DNA from: Plectrocnemia conspersa
Taxonomy: Eukaryota; Arthropoda; Insecta; Trichoptera; Polycentropodidae
Direction: 5' to 3'
Assembly (NCBI GenBank): GCA_009617715.1
Contig: VTFK01000269.1
Location: forward strand, 992,001 to 1,056,000
Length of the DNA stretch: 64,000 nucleotides
Positions 39,501 through 50,397 of the stretch are shown piece by piece. The notes under the pieces are model-generated. The model saw only the letters and a program-made list of their open reading frames with translations, was not told the origin of the DNA and made no database searches. The stretch's first letter is position 1. Each line of letters starts with the position of its first letter. A program made the translations under genes and the position numbers.

Positions 39501-40013
39501 TATCAGCTTTGCTGTGTATTGTGAACTCTTGAATAATTCCGTTGAACAACGAACATCCGATGATCGAGGAAGCGTTTCCAGCTTTTATCATGACTTTAGC
39601 TTCTTGTAAGAGAGCATGGCAGCTAGCGCCTCCATCTTCGACGCTTTGCCATCTTACAATGACACTTAACACCTAAAATATATATTTATGTATAATATAT
39701 ATAATACATACTACAATGTAAAATTATAATTTACCTTAACGACTTTTTCAAGTACAGAGCTCGGTACTTGTTTGTGTATTAAATATTGTAATAAATAGTT
39801 TTTAAGTAGTTGAATATCATCGGGGTTTAGAGTAGACCATTCGTTCATTAATGCTTTGAGTAGAACCACTGCCGCCTCGAATAGTACAAATTCGTTTTGC
39901 GACGTCTCCAAGATCTCCTTGCATATTTGATATGGTGAACCTAATTTGCGAAAGTTCATGAAGATGCTCTCGGCTTCCCGGAGTTGATCTTTGGTAATCG
40001 ACTGCGGAGGGGC
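33562..40013 (-). CDS. XPO4: Exportin-4 (12 exons visible, first coding exon missing)
   Basis: Minus-strand exons 39735-40013, 39418-39672, 38841-39356, 38559-38773, 38168-38323, 35648-35730, 35400-35568, 34946-35275, 34623-34878, 34293-34559, 34020-34229 and 33562-33954 join in frame to 1042 aa. Human XPO4 has 1151. The first visible residues APPQSI and the following FRKLGSPYQICKEILETS match the XPO4 N-terminus, where APPS and CKHILETS occur. TWFLRRWARAYWLPDD (exon 34946-35275) corresponds to the conserved WFLKRWAKTYL region, and the end has QQKAAFLKYF as in the human QKMAFLK. Family knowledge: XPO4 is a HEAT-repeat karyopherin that exports eIF5A and Smad3 and imports Sox factors with RanGTP. 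The missing start should encode some 20-30 residues upstream of 40013. The intron 35731-38167 is filled by nested transposons. Confidence 0.93.
35930..36190 (-). other. GC-rich open segment inside the Tc1-like shell
   Basis: The minus strand is open for 82 codons (36186 to 35938) in sequence clearly richer in GC than its surroundings. The translation is rich in His, Pro, Ser and Arg and does not resemble a Tc1 transposase, a zinc finger or a host protein I know. It may be a captured fragment or an unrelated decayed element. Confidence 0.3.
36390..37990 (+). mobile_element. Mariner-like element, decayed, split by a piggyBac MITE
   Basis: The left end near 36407 (gttggcaccactgtaaatc) recurs inverted near 61780-61835, marking an element end. 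Protein remnants in several frames follow the mariner type with an N-terminal HTH: RTIRNTVKKFEETGSVGD (36580-36640), HFHLSGY (about 36896), LWSGGIIKPYFFENDEGQTV (about 36990-37050) and MWFQQDGATFHTSG (about 37117), which holds a catalytic Asp. The reading frame near the end is interrupted at 37241 by the MITE and resumes after it (DIIFH) before a stop. Frameshifts and deletions make it inactive. Right boundary unknown. Confidence 0.8.
37242..37896 (+). mobile_element. piggyBac MITE in TTAA target
   Basis: Inverted ends cccttcaggc (37242) and gcctgaaggg (37896) are flanked by TTAA on both sides (37238-37241 and 37897-37900), the exact piggyBac target rule. The left subterminal part carries three units of about 42 bp, each with cgtatgacgtgcaccgcacgc or a close variant (37249-37362). 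A short frame from about 37670 (MASYSKRPPLESSKDRDSDS, then a stop) may be the N-terminus of the parental transposase, so this is likely an internal deletion derivative. Confidence 0.92.
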
Positions 40014-40293
40014 CTAAAAAATATTTAGTACGATTACAGACTATTTAATATTTTAATTATAATAAATATTTTAATTAAAATATTTTCGAATCGTCTTTGA
40101 CAAAATATCATCTTTGATTTTTATATCAGAGACCAGAGCACCACTCGCCAATTTATTCTAATAAAATATTTTACCCATTATTTTTTATGAGAGAGGAGTG
40201 CGTAAAAAGTTGTAAATCTGTTTGTTCAACTTCCAATAACAGATTTATAACATTTAATGGTTCTAAAAAGCAGCTTTAGAAATTATTTGATCT

Positions 40294-40508
40294 GTGTTTG
40301 AACAAGATATTCTCATGGAATTGTCATGCGATACATTTTTGAAACATTTGAATTCGTTCTGCGCGGCATATTTATATGAACAGGTATTTTCAGTATTGTT
40401 ATATATGAAATCTAAGTATAGAAACAATCTCAATGTAGACCTCAGAATAAAACTTTCGAACTTCGAGCGCGACATAGCTAAGCTTCCCATAATTATGAAT
40501 GCATCTTG
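40294..40508 (+). pseudogene. C-terminal fragment of a ZBED/SCAND3-type hAT protein
   Basis: The frame reads FLKHLNSFCAAYLYEQVFSV then LLYMKSKYRNNLNVDLRIKL, the shape of the C-terminal dimerisation block of ZBED5/SCAND3-like hAT proteins (C..GFS....K.KYRN.L....DLR..LS). The usual aromatic/acidic pair is altered (YEQVFS). It is open from 40294 to a stop at 40507-40509 but has no upstream part and so is a relic. It lies upstream of the first visible XPO4 exon, on the opposite strand. Confidence 0.65.
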
Positions 40509-40598
40509 AAATTTTTTTTTATCAATTAAGATAAAGAGGAATAGACTGAAGATTCAAGTGAATATGATTGATCAGTGGGGATATTTTAAAATGGTTAA

Positions 40599-41624
40599 CA
40601 CATTGTTGTCGGGACACGGATTTTTCCGTTTTTGCGGAACTGCTGCTGGATTGCGGGACCCGTAAAAATCCGTTTTTTGTAGTCTGTTGCTAGAAGTCGG
40701 CTCACGTGTTTATCCGTGTAATTTGAACTGCATTTTTTTTTGTTGTTAGATGTCACTGCTTTGATATTTAGTAAAGACATTATTTTATTCGTCGTCGCAT
40801 TTATTACATTTCCACCAAATGTATTGTACTAATTTTGATATTGAATTTTAATTCCGTACAAAAAATTAAATAACGAACTATAAACAATTCCTGTTATCCC
40901 AAATATCTTCTATTATGTTCAATTCTATTCAAGATACTTCGAGGAATTACTTTCTACCTGATGTAAAAGAAGGGATGGTTGGGAGTGAGAAAACAAAACA
41001 AATTCAATGAAACTTGACTGGGGTAGGTAGATAACAAGCAACAGTCATTGCGACATCTGTGACTTGTTATAAAAGACATCATTACAGTTACGCGTAAATG
41101 TTCGGTCGTTCGGTTGTCTAAAAAATAGTTTTACACCCCGAAATGTTTTCACCCGATAAAAATAAATCTGACGATGAATTTTGTGTGGATAATTTATCTG
41201 ATTATTGATAATTGGACCAAAAGTGTAGCTATGTATCTTTTGACATACCTCTACACAGAGGTACGTGCTTTTAGAAATCATACGTTGAAAATCTATTCAT
41301 AAAACAGATTTGCCATATTTTAGTTTTATTTAGTGTTTAATTCGATTTTTTATTACATACATTTTTATAGTACTTTTATGTGCAAAATAAACGCAAGTTT
41401 TCAGTGAATATAAAACTGTCAACCTCCATGTTTCTTCTTCATTTAATAGTACTGTTTATGGTAAGTCTATGTTTAAAAAAATTTTATATTGTATAGTATA
41501 AAAGTTATGGCGAGTTTCCGAAAAAAAACGCGGAAATTCTTCGTTTCCGAGAAATTCCGCGGCTGCTAAAAAATGGCCCGCGCCAGGCTTGAAACAATGC
41601 GCGAAATCACCCGACAACAATGTG
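40599..41624. mobile_element. 1-kb piggyBac MITE with long termini in TTAA
   Basis: Inverted ends cacattgttgtcggg (left) and cccgacaacaatgtg (right) match perfectly over 15 bases. TTAA flanks both sides (40595-40598 and 41625-41628). Secondary GC-rich inverted words follow each end (ttgcgggacccgtaaaaatc on the left). The interior has no piggyBac transposase. It is unrelated in end sequence to the MITE at 37242-37896, so a second piggyBac lineage has been active. Confidence 0.93.
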
Positions 41625-41719
41625 TTAAAAGATTTTAACAGCTTTCTTCTTTATGAATAAATATGTTTGCATTATTAAATTAATAAAAATAAAAATGAAT
41701 AATTTGGATTTATCTGGAT

Positions 41720-41805
41720 ATAACACCAGCATGATAAACCAGTGATATAAGTCGATGACTAATACCTGACAGACCTGGGTTCGAATTCCATATGTATCCT
41801 AGTGT
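41720..41805 (+). repeat. tRNA-like B-box sequence, degenerate
   Basis: The word gggttcgaattcc at about 41769-41781 is a Pol III B box. Bases ggatata (41717) and tgtatcc (about 41790) could pair as an acceptor stem at six of seven positions, about 80 bases apart. D and anticodon arms do not form convincingly. It is more likely a tRNA pseudogene or SINE head than a working tRNA. Confidence 0.25.
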
Positions 41806-42718
41806 TTCAAATTTCTAGTGTGACTAAGAGTGATAATTATATAATTTCAATTCTGATTAATCATCACGGTTTTAGATTTTCTTTGATTTTGAAAAAACAC
41901 CTGTTATGATGCAACGAAAATTTTCAATAATAAATCTACAATGGATCAAGATCAAGTGCAATTATCGAAATCAGATTTTCAACGATTTTCTTTTTAAAAA
42001 AAAGCAAGAAAAGTAATGATATTGTAAGTAACAAAGATTAATCTTACATATTATATAATAATAGTCTAATATGCTAATACTATCTAATTGTATATATTTT
42101 TGTGTGAAATTTTCGTATTTTTTATTGGAATTTTGAATTGTAAGTAATGTACTTACCGTATTAATTTATAGTTTGACTAACATTTTTTTCTATATTAAAT
42201 TATTCTGCAGCATTAAGAAGGGGAGGAGGCAAATTAGCAAATTATAAACATACACCGAGCACCGAAATTTCTAGTTATGGCACTGCTATCTATATTATGC
42301 ATGATAGAATGAGAGAGAAAATTCGTGACCTATTTTAAATAGTATTATGTTATTGAACATACAACATGTTAAATTTTATCGTTTGTCTCAATTAATATAT
42401 CACCTTTATCATACTAATACATGATTGTAGCCGATTCAGTCATTTTTCTTTGATTATTGTTGCAGAGAGCGCATAATTCATATAGATACAAAAAGTGCTC
42501 TTTGACTTGTTATACATATGCTGACGTTTGATTTAGTATTAGTGACTTGAAATACAATCAATAGCATGTATATATGTACAGACAACATATTCAATTTATG
42601 CGCATTTTGAGTGGTTTATATGATTTACGGTGAAAAGAATAAGATAAGACGAATACACAATGGGTTTGTTGTATAGTACGTTTTGACAATTGAAACGTCG
42701 TGACGATTTAACTATGAC

Positions 42719-42895
42719 ATTTGCATTTTCTCGAAGCTAAATGAAGGTACGGCTGAAAGAAGACTACGGGGGGTTACCAAGAGAGTCCGGCCGGCAGCCT
42801 CCAGAGCGGCAAGCACGTCGGGCCCCGACATATCGAATGCCGTGCCCTGCGCCACCGCTGTTGACACCCAACAAACCGACACTGAGGACGACAGC
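42719..42895 (+). other. GC-rich open segment resembling an orphan last exon
   Basis: After a weak acceptor-like tttgcattttctcgaag, one frame reads GTAERRLRGVTKRVRPAA and continues to VDTQQTDTEDDS before TAA at about 42895. An overlapping frame is also open for 80 codons. The base composition contrasts sharply with the AT-rich flanks, and aataaataaa follows near 43075. I do not recognise the protein. It may be a last exon of an unseen gene, a retroposed fragment or chance. Confidence 0.25.
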
Positions 42896-43264
42896 TAAGT
42901 ATTGCCACACTAATAAATGTCACAATCTCTCGCCCTCTTTTTACAATAACAACAAAAATAGTACTTCTTTATTAACCATTTAAATCGCTCAACATTATTT
43001 AATGTATAAAAAATATATTTTTTCAATTGCAAACCTTAAGTATACATGTTAATATTATTAATATGAGTTTAAAAAAATAAATAAATGTAAATTCAGAAAA
43101 ATGTTTGTGCCGTTTTAATCGATGACCTTCTATTTTTCTGATAGCCAATAAAATTATCTTTTAAACATTCATTGTTAGTCAAAAACTGATAAAAGATAAT
43201 CCAACATCAGTTTCCAAACTTTTCAAAAAAAAAAAAAAACACACAAATTTAAGGATATCTTCGA

Positions 43265-43510
43265 AATTTTTTTCAGATAAATTTATCTGGCAAATGCAAG
43301 TAAAGATTTAAGCTTTTCCATATGTTGTAATATGTAAATTTACATAATTATACTTATTTATTTACATGCGATGTATAAATGTTACAGTGAATGTACATTT
43401 TTCAGTAAAGTTATATTTTCACTAGGGAAATCCAAATACATTTTCATCAATAGATAACATATATTTCTACCAGCGAAAATATAATTTAGCTGTTAGGCGC
43501 TGGTGAAATT
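43265..43510. repeat. tttcacYagtgaaaat repeat family, copy 2
   Basis: It shares atttatctggcaaatgc, acatgcgatgtataaatg, ttatattttcactag and agcgaaaatataattta with 22620-22830, in the same order and orientation. It differs by short insertions. It is non-coding. Confidence 0.75.
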
Positions 43511-44040
43511 ATACAAGCATACCGTGGTGGTTTTCTAAAAATTATTATTACTAGAGTTAAAATCTGAACGATTGGTAATTTTAAAACAATGCATACTCAG
43601 CAAAACCATTATTATTAGAACAACATGCGATAGTAGTTCCGAAAGTGTGTACCACGACACCATAGGGTTCCGCAGCTTTCTTGCAGGGGCGACGCTATTA
43701 CAAAATTTTCATGTGTATTTACATTTTTAACTTTATGTGGTGCAAGTCAGAACACACTTAGTAATAACTGTTGACAGAAGCCTCTATAAATAGTTATTTA
43801 TTGCTACTATTTTTACCTAACCGTTTAATTAAACAAAATATTCGCTATTTCACAAAATGTAGGTATTTGTTATAATTTTACATAGTACACATTTGAAAAA
43901 CCTATATTCAGCAAGGATACGGATAGTCTAAAAACTCTGTGAGCTAGAAACATACGCAGATCTCTTTAAAAATCCTATTTAATGTACTATTGTATAAAAA
44001 CGACATAGACTTTCAAGTACAGGTATTTAGTTGCAACATA

Positions 44041-44112
44041 TCGCTAGATCTTGCTCACGATGATCTTCACATTTTTGGAGCGCTAAAAGAGGTAATGCAT
44101 GTGAAGGTATAA
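44041..44112 (+). mobile_element. Mariner transposase scrap
   Basis: The frame reads SLDLAHDDLHIFGALKEVMH and then stops. It corresponds to the mariner block usually written SPDLAPSD.HLFG.LKE, which holds the third catalytic Asp. Only this short piece remains. Confidence 0.65.
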
Positions 44113-44593
44113 CAGATGGTTTACACACTCAGGTAAACAAAAAAAAACCAAGTTTATTATTTTATTTTATAAGCGTTGGAATACCTATATAAATCACCAC
44201 ATATACTACATAGTAAATATTTTATGTCATTATCATTCAATCAATTATAAGATTTAAGGTATTAATTGATTTTATTTGTCATATTTTATTTAAAATAATA
44301 ATAGTGTATTTTATTGTAAGCTTTACACATAAATAGTATAATAAATAAATATATTTATTAAAGAAAAAAAATCATTAAACATGTAAAATTTATTAGATAA
44401 ATGGTATTTTTATTTTTAAACATATTCGCTGTTTTATTAATTTAATTATTTCATCTAGATTTTGTATTAGATACATAATAAAAATACAATTAAAAATAAT
44501 ACTAAGGCCAATAAATTGAGTATTAAGACCTAACCTGTCAACTTGAAAGTACAAACGTCATGCGTCGGCGTGTCTTGTGTTTATAAATACAAA

Positions 44594-47500
44594 ATGTCGA
44601 TTCAACTGGGTAGCCTCGTTTCCCATATACTTTCTGATCATTTCGGTGATATTGTTGAAAAAGTAGGTAGTGATTTGTATAGATTTGGCTCTAAGACCAT
44701 ACCGCTAGTTAACATGACGACAAACTTACCGAAAAGTCAAGTAAGTTTATTGACGCATTCATGAATAATACTGGTATTCTAAACTACTCTATATATATAT
44801 ATAAAAAAAAATTTTAGATCAAAAAGTCACTATGCACCCTAATCAAGTACGGATTAGCTACTTTTCAACCGTCTAAAAGTAACAGTGTGCCGGAATACAC
44901 ACTGTGTAAAGAAAATATTTTATTACTTTTAAACTATCCGAAATATATACTGCATATTAAAAATAAATATGGCTCTGAAGCTGAGATGATCATCGAAGAA
45001 ATGTTACAAGAAGGAGCATCGAGTGCTGTGAATATAATATTGAGTATTATGGCAAGAGTGAAAGAAGACAAAGTAATAATATTGGTTACTTTTTATTTGA
45101 ATTATTATTTACTATGTATATTATATATAAATTTTATAATTTTTATAAAGGAAAAATCGATAACTGTAGTTTCGCTGCGAGATACCTTGATCTCTCTTAT
45201 AACGGCCAAATATGTCTGCCATGCTGCTGTTTTAAACGAGGGTGCAGAAGATGCTCTCGTTCCGACGTTTAAACATGTAGAATCAACCACACAACTCTTA
45301 CCCGAATTTGATATAAGAGCTATTACTACAAAAATCGATGGAGACGCATCAGTACAAATTAAAGACGGTATATTAACTTAATATATTTAACTCGAGTGTG
45401 TATTTTAATTATTTTCTACTCGCAGATTCACTTTGGAAGGTGAACTTTGATCGCTTTCATCAAGATTTTAGAGACGATTTGTTTATTGAAGCAATGACAA
45501 GATCTATAGATGAATGCGGTGGTGAATTGATGAGATTATTATTACAAATGATGTATTTAGACAACGATCCTTGGGCGCCTAAATCTAAACCGATACCTTT
45601 CGTTGATCTCAAAGATTATAGCAGAAAATCGTCTAAGAGACCGCTTTTAATTCAATATTTAGAACAATATCTATCAGTTATGGGTAAGCATAATATTTTT
45701 TTTACTTATACATATTTGTCAAGCTCTTGGTAATTTCAGAGTAAAATTATTTGTAAGCTGCTAAATCCCATTTTAAATTATTTGGCAGACTTGTATTTTT
45801 CAATGCTGCAGAGATTTATAGCTTTTTTATGTATTGAATTAAGAAATAGTTCAGTAAAACGCACGTATTTTTGACTCTTGATTAAATATTTATTTTTTTA
45901 CTGCATTTAAAATCATATAGAAACTCATAATTAGCTCAATATTTTCTTGAACAAATATAACATCACATGTTGCTAGCTTAAAGCTACATACCACAACCTA
46001 TAGCAGTGAAATATGTGACCCTAATGTTGAATTTTATTCTCATTTCAACAAGCTTTTCTGGGGAATAATCTTGTACTATAACAAATAACATTAGTTGATT
46101 AAAATTTGACACACTACAGCTTTGCTTAATTCAATAGAAAGAAGCGATAATTGTCAACTTTGATATTTCTTTATTTTGATTTTCCGTATTAAGAAAAAAA
46201 TCGTTTAATTTAATACATTATAAAACTATTGCTTTCAATCGTAAATTTTAGCAGAAAAAAATCAGTTTCTATGATGATATAAAAACTATCAAAACAGTTA
46301 TTCTTCTTTTTATTCTATAATACATTTTTTTTTATCAAGATTCAGAGTACAAAAACAACTAAATACACGTAGAACAAGGCAATTATTAAAATAAATAATG
46401 TATTTATATATACGATAACCAAAGAATAATACAATAAAAAAAACAATACTGCCCTGTGTACTTACACATATCAGTACCACCTCTTAAGGCAACCAACCAA
46501 CCACAGGGCATAAATTTAAAAGCTAGTGATAATCAGGCGTTGAATAAATAGACCGTAGATATAAAAATTCAAGTAGTACATTTTTTATTTATTTAATGTT
46601 TTAACGAAGATCTCGATGAAGCGTTTCGTTTCAATTTTTTTGTTTTTTCTCAACGTTTTTGATTCGAATCTTTGAATTTGAATTCCATAACATTTATTCT
46701 TATGTGGGAAAATAATATGTTGCATTTTTTCTTTGGAATCTTTAAATTTTAATTCCATAACACTTATTCATATGTAGGCTACTAAATTATATTGTATTTT
46801 TTAACAGAGGAAGGATCTGATGGCATTGTGTCATGTACCGGAGGTGCTAGTGGAGGGCAATACACTTTAAAATTGGCTAGAGCTTCTGAATTACTTGTAT
46901 GGGATCTTTTATATTTAACTGTACAAGAAAGACTCGGAACTAAAGCAGCAAGAATTTTTAGGTTGAGTATTTAAATTAAAAAATATATTTATTACATTTA
47001 AACAAATAAATAACAAACGATTTACCATACAGGTTAATTAAGACTAAGAAATATATCGAAGAAGAAGGTATACAAAGAAACGCTATGCTACCGGCGAAGG
47101 AAGCTAAACAACTCACTTATAAGTTGTTAGAAGAACATTTTATTGAAATTCAAGTATTATTTATTTTTATTGTATTAAATTCATGTTATAATATAATTTT
47201 AATTGAAATTGTAATTTTAGGGATTACGTAAATCAACTTCGGCTAGTGCTGGTCCTTCAAAAGTATTTTATTTATACTACATAGATCTAAATAATGTAAG
47301 GTGTTTTATTAAATTTTTTTTAGTTGTGGTTTATATGATTCTATTTAATTTAAATATTTAAGGTTGCTAGTATGTTATTAGAAACGACGTATAAAGCGTT
47401 GTTCAACATAATCAGTCGACGGCAGCACGAAAAATCTATAAATAAATGGATGATTGATAAGCAACAAAGAGTGGATACGATTGTGCATAGTATGCGATTG

Positions 47501-47737
47501 AGAGGAGAACCCGAGGAAAATATTCTAGATGTAAGTTAATTTTTTATTATATTTATTTTGTTCACATATAATAAATATATTTATGTTTAATAGATTGAAG
47601 AAACTGTGACACCTCCTGAAAAATTGGCATTGGAAAAAATAACTTTGACAATAAAAAAGTTAAGCAGTGCCGAAATACATCTTTGTGAAACTGTGTTTAT
47701 ATTACAAATGTTTTTTATTTATAAACAAAAAAAATAA
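44594..47737 (+). CDS. POLR3C: RNA polymerase III subunit RPC3 (9 exons, complete)
   Basis: Exons 44594-44740, 44818-45072, 45151-45367, 45426-45683, 46808-46961, 47033-47153, 47221-47295, 47363-47530 and 47594-47737 join in frame to 512 aa (human 534). Diagnostic parts: DHFGDIVEKVGSDLYRFG near residue 15, KKSLCTLIKYGL near 52 (first winged helix), NFDRFHQDFRDDL near 215, VQERLGTKAARIFRL near 335, MLPAKEAKQLTYKLLEEHF near 365, and FYLYYIDLNNVASMLL near 400. The C-terminus AEIHLCETVFIL matches the human end. Family knowledge: RPC3 forms the RPC3-RPC6-RPC7 subcomplex that recruits TFIIIB and opens Pol III promoters. An in-frame ATG at 44543 would add 17 residues not expected from homologues, so 44594 is preferred. 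Introns are mostly under 100 bp except 45684-46807. Confidence 0.96.
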
Positions 47738-50397
47738 TTTATTAACAATTTTAACCTTGTTAGGAATAAATAAAACAGAGAAAAACATTATTCATTTTTA
47801 TTTTCAGACTAAAATGAATTTGCAAAAAATATTATACAAATTAATTCTATTGTACATACAAAATAAAAGAAAAATACATAAAAAAAATATTTATATAGGA
47901 TTAAATTGGAATACATAACTGAAAATAATATATAAATCATATATACAAAAGTGATACTCATGATAACTCGTAGTAACCCTATATGTTATATTTTCTGAAA
48001 TTAAAAATAAAATATAGAGCAAAACATAATTTGATTTTAATTAAACAATTAAAAAAATGCAATTCATTACTTTAATAAACTAACAACATAACTTATCGTT
48101 GTAGTAATAAACAATAAAATGATGTTTTTCATAAATATGTATTGAAATAGCGATAAGTAAATTTGTAATAAACTAAACATATCAAGAATTGCAAATGTAA
48201 AATAATTTAGTTATTACCACAAGTCGTTTCCACGTGCAACCTTTAAGTAAATAAATTAATCGTTCTTAAGCTGAGTCATTAAATTATGGCAATCCCAATA
48301 AATAGCTCGTATGCATTGAAAAAATTTTACACGGCGAAATAAAAAATAATACCCGTTAAATAGATAATCGGAACTGAAAAAAATTGATAGACATGCTGAC
48401 ACCGATTAATAAACTATATATATATATGTATTCATGTATAATTCCAATTTAGATACCTGTTATACAGCGATTCTAAAAATGTAATAGGATAAAATTACAT
48501 TCCCATCTATATAGTATATAACTATCATATACACATATATTTATATATAATATATAAATAGAATATTATTTACATATTGTATTTTCATTACTTAAATTAT
48601 TCAGGCAAAGAAATCTTATCACACACTGTAAACTTAAGTCGTCGTTAACGTTTCCTTTATACACAAGTTCTCGTTAAAAAATTAAATAAATAATAATAAA
48701 AAAAACAGTGATCCATAGATTGACGTTTTTTTGTGCAAATAAATTTCAACGTTCATCAATAATACTGATTAAATTTTCTTATCAAAACAATAAAAAATAA
48801 ATCGTTATAAATAATACATTAAAAGAAAAATACTGACTCGTTCAATACAGATCAACAAAATATATTCGTCTATGGATCACGTGCAATTTGCTAGTAAGGT
48901 GTAATCAGTTAAAAATTAAAAAATCATGAAACATAAGAAAATGTGAGTATATTATTATGTAATTATATAATTTATAAATGTATATATATATATAGATATA
49001 TACACTAATTGTTGAGAACCAACCGTCCATACTTTCTTTTACACATCGATATATAATTTTTTAATATTTGTTTCTTTTTAATTAAAATTCGCTAATTGCA
49101 TTTTTTGTAATAAATTGTTTAGTTAAAATTTACACAAATTATAGAATATATATTAAATGATGAAAACGACGAATATTTTTATTTATTTAATCTACATAAC
49201 AGCACAAAGAAGTTATGGATCTTTAATATTTATCTGTTCGACACACATCAACGAACAACAGTCTATGTCACATTTATAAAAAATTTGTATGCCACCTAAA
49301 TTATTAAAAAATCATAAGTCAAATATTAAAAAAGCACGTAAACATCTAAATTCTAATTAAATATAAACTGTCATTTGGCAATGCGTGTCAATTGTAGTAA
49401 TTTCGCAAAGGTAACGTTTCACATTAGATATACAATACATAAATGGACCATTTAAGATAAACCATTGATTGACAGATTTGAACGATGGAAATCACATTGC
49501 ACTGCAACCGATGATATTACATAAAAACTATAAACTATTAATATGTACAACTTCATTTAAAAGTGTTGAGCGTAAGATTGGAATTGAAAAAAATAACGCA
49601 AACGATCCACTGGTATTACAATCAATCATATCATTTTCGCATTGTTCTTAATTTAGTGATATTTAGCTATGTTTTTAAAAATTTATAAACCTCAATTACT
49701 AAGCGAAAATCCGATTAGCCTATCACTTACTAATCATAAACGTATATTATATCATATATATATATAAACATACACGTATGCATATATATAAATTTGTGTT
49801 TTGAAGTTTTAACATATTCATCGTAATGTATCAAACGTTTACACCGTCGTTTTAACTATCAGATACTTATTAAATCTAGATGAGATATATCTTCATTTTT
49901 TAATTCACGAGAAAAGCTTGCGAACACTAAGTTCAAAGTTCGTTCACAGTCACGTACACTATACATTTTCAATTTCATACGTGCACGTTTAATAATGTAA
50001 ACATACACACATGCGTATATATTATAATATATAAATAAACAATTTTCATCACTGAACCGTATTATATTTAATACTGCCCCTCTCCGATCATTCTTAAATG
50101 CATATGTAACAATTCACGCACGGGATTAGATATGATTTTTTAACGATTGAAAAACAATTATTATATTACTATGTTCGTTTGCACGTTTCTCTCTACACCG
50201 ATTTTTTTCTATACGAAGCTGAAAGTTGTTACATACGCACAACGCGATTATACTGTCTTTGCACAAAGAGATCGAATTAGCGGAGGCGGACACGGAAACG
50301 ATCAATTATATACTCCCGCTGCAGGGGCTATATGTACAGGCAGATAATGAAGCAGCAGGCCGTTTGATCTTCCCCGCCCGCCCACTGTGATGACCCA
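47738..50397. other. Convergent 3' region of POLR3C and UBL3
   Basis: This AT-rich interval separates the two stop codons. Much of it is likely the UBL3 3' UTR read on the minus strand. It has TA-dinucleotide runs (near 48412, 48980 and 49755) and no recognisable coding sequence or transposon end. Confidence 0.5.
47765..47770 (+). terminator. Polyadenylation signal of POLR3C
   Basis: AATAAA lies 28 bases after the POLR3C stop, followed by another AATAAA-like word. The very short implied 3' UTR fits a compact housekeeping gene. Confidence 0.6.

Larger units (their letters stand above)
40014..44593. other. Interval between first visible XPO4 exon and POLR3C
   Basis: XPO4 and POLR3C are transcribed away from each other here, so the missing XPO4 first exon, its first intron and both promoters must lie in this 4.6 kb. 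It contains a hAT C-terminal fragment (40294-40508), a piggyBac MITE (40599-41624), a tRNA-like B-box sequence (41720-41805), a GC-rich open segment (42719-42895), an AT-rich repeat (43265-43510) and a mariner scrap (44041-44112). Confidence 0.6.

Noticed and set aside
43640..43700. Possible XPO4 first exon on the minus strand (KAAE-like word near 43680)
   Set aside because: The frame and splice phase do not give the expected ending, and the sequence resembles a widespread gggttccg-type insect repeat.
46440..46510. Inverted words tgccctgtg and cacagggca in POLR3C intron 4
   Set aside because: Only 9 bases long with no target duplication; too little to call a transposon or structured RNA.
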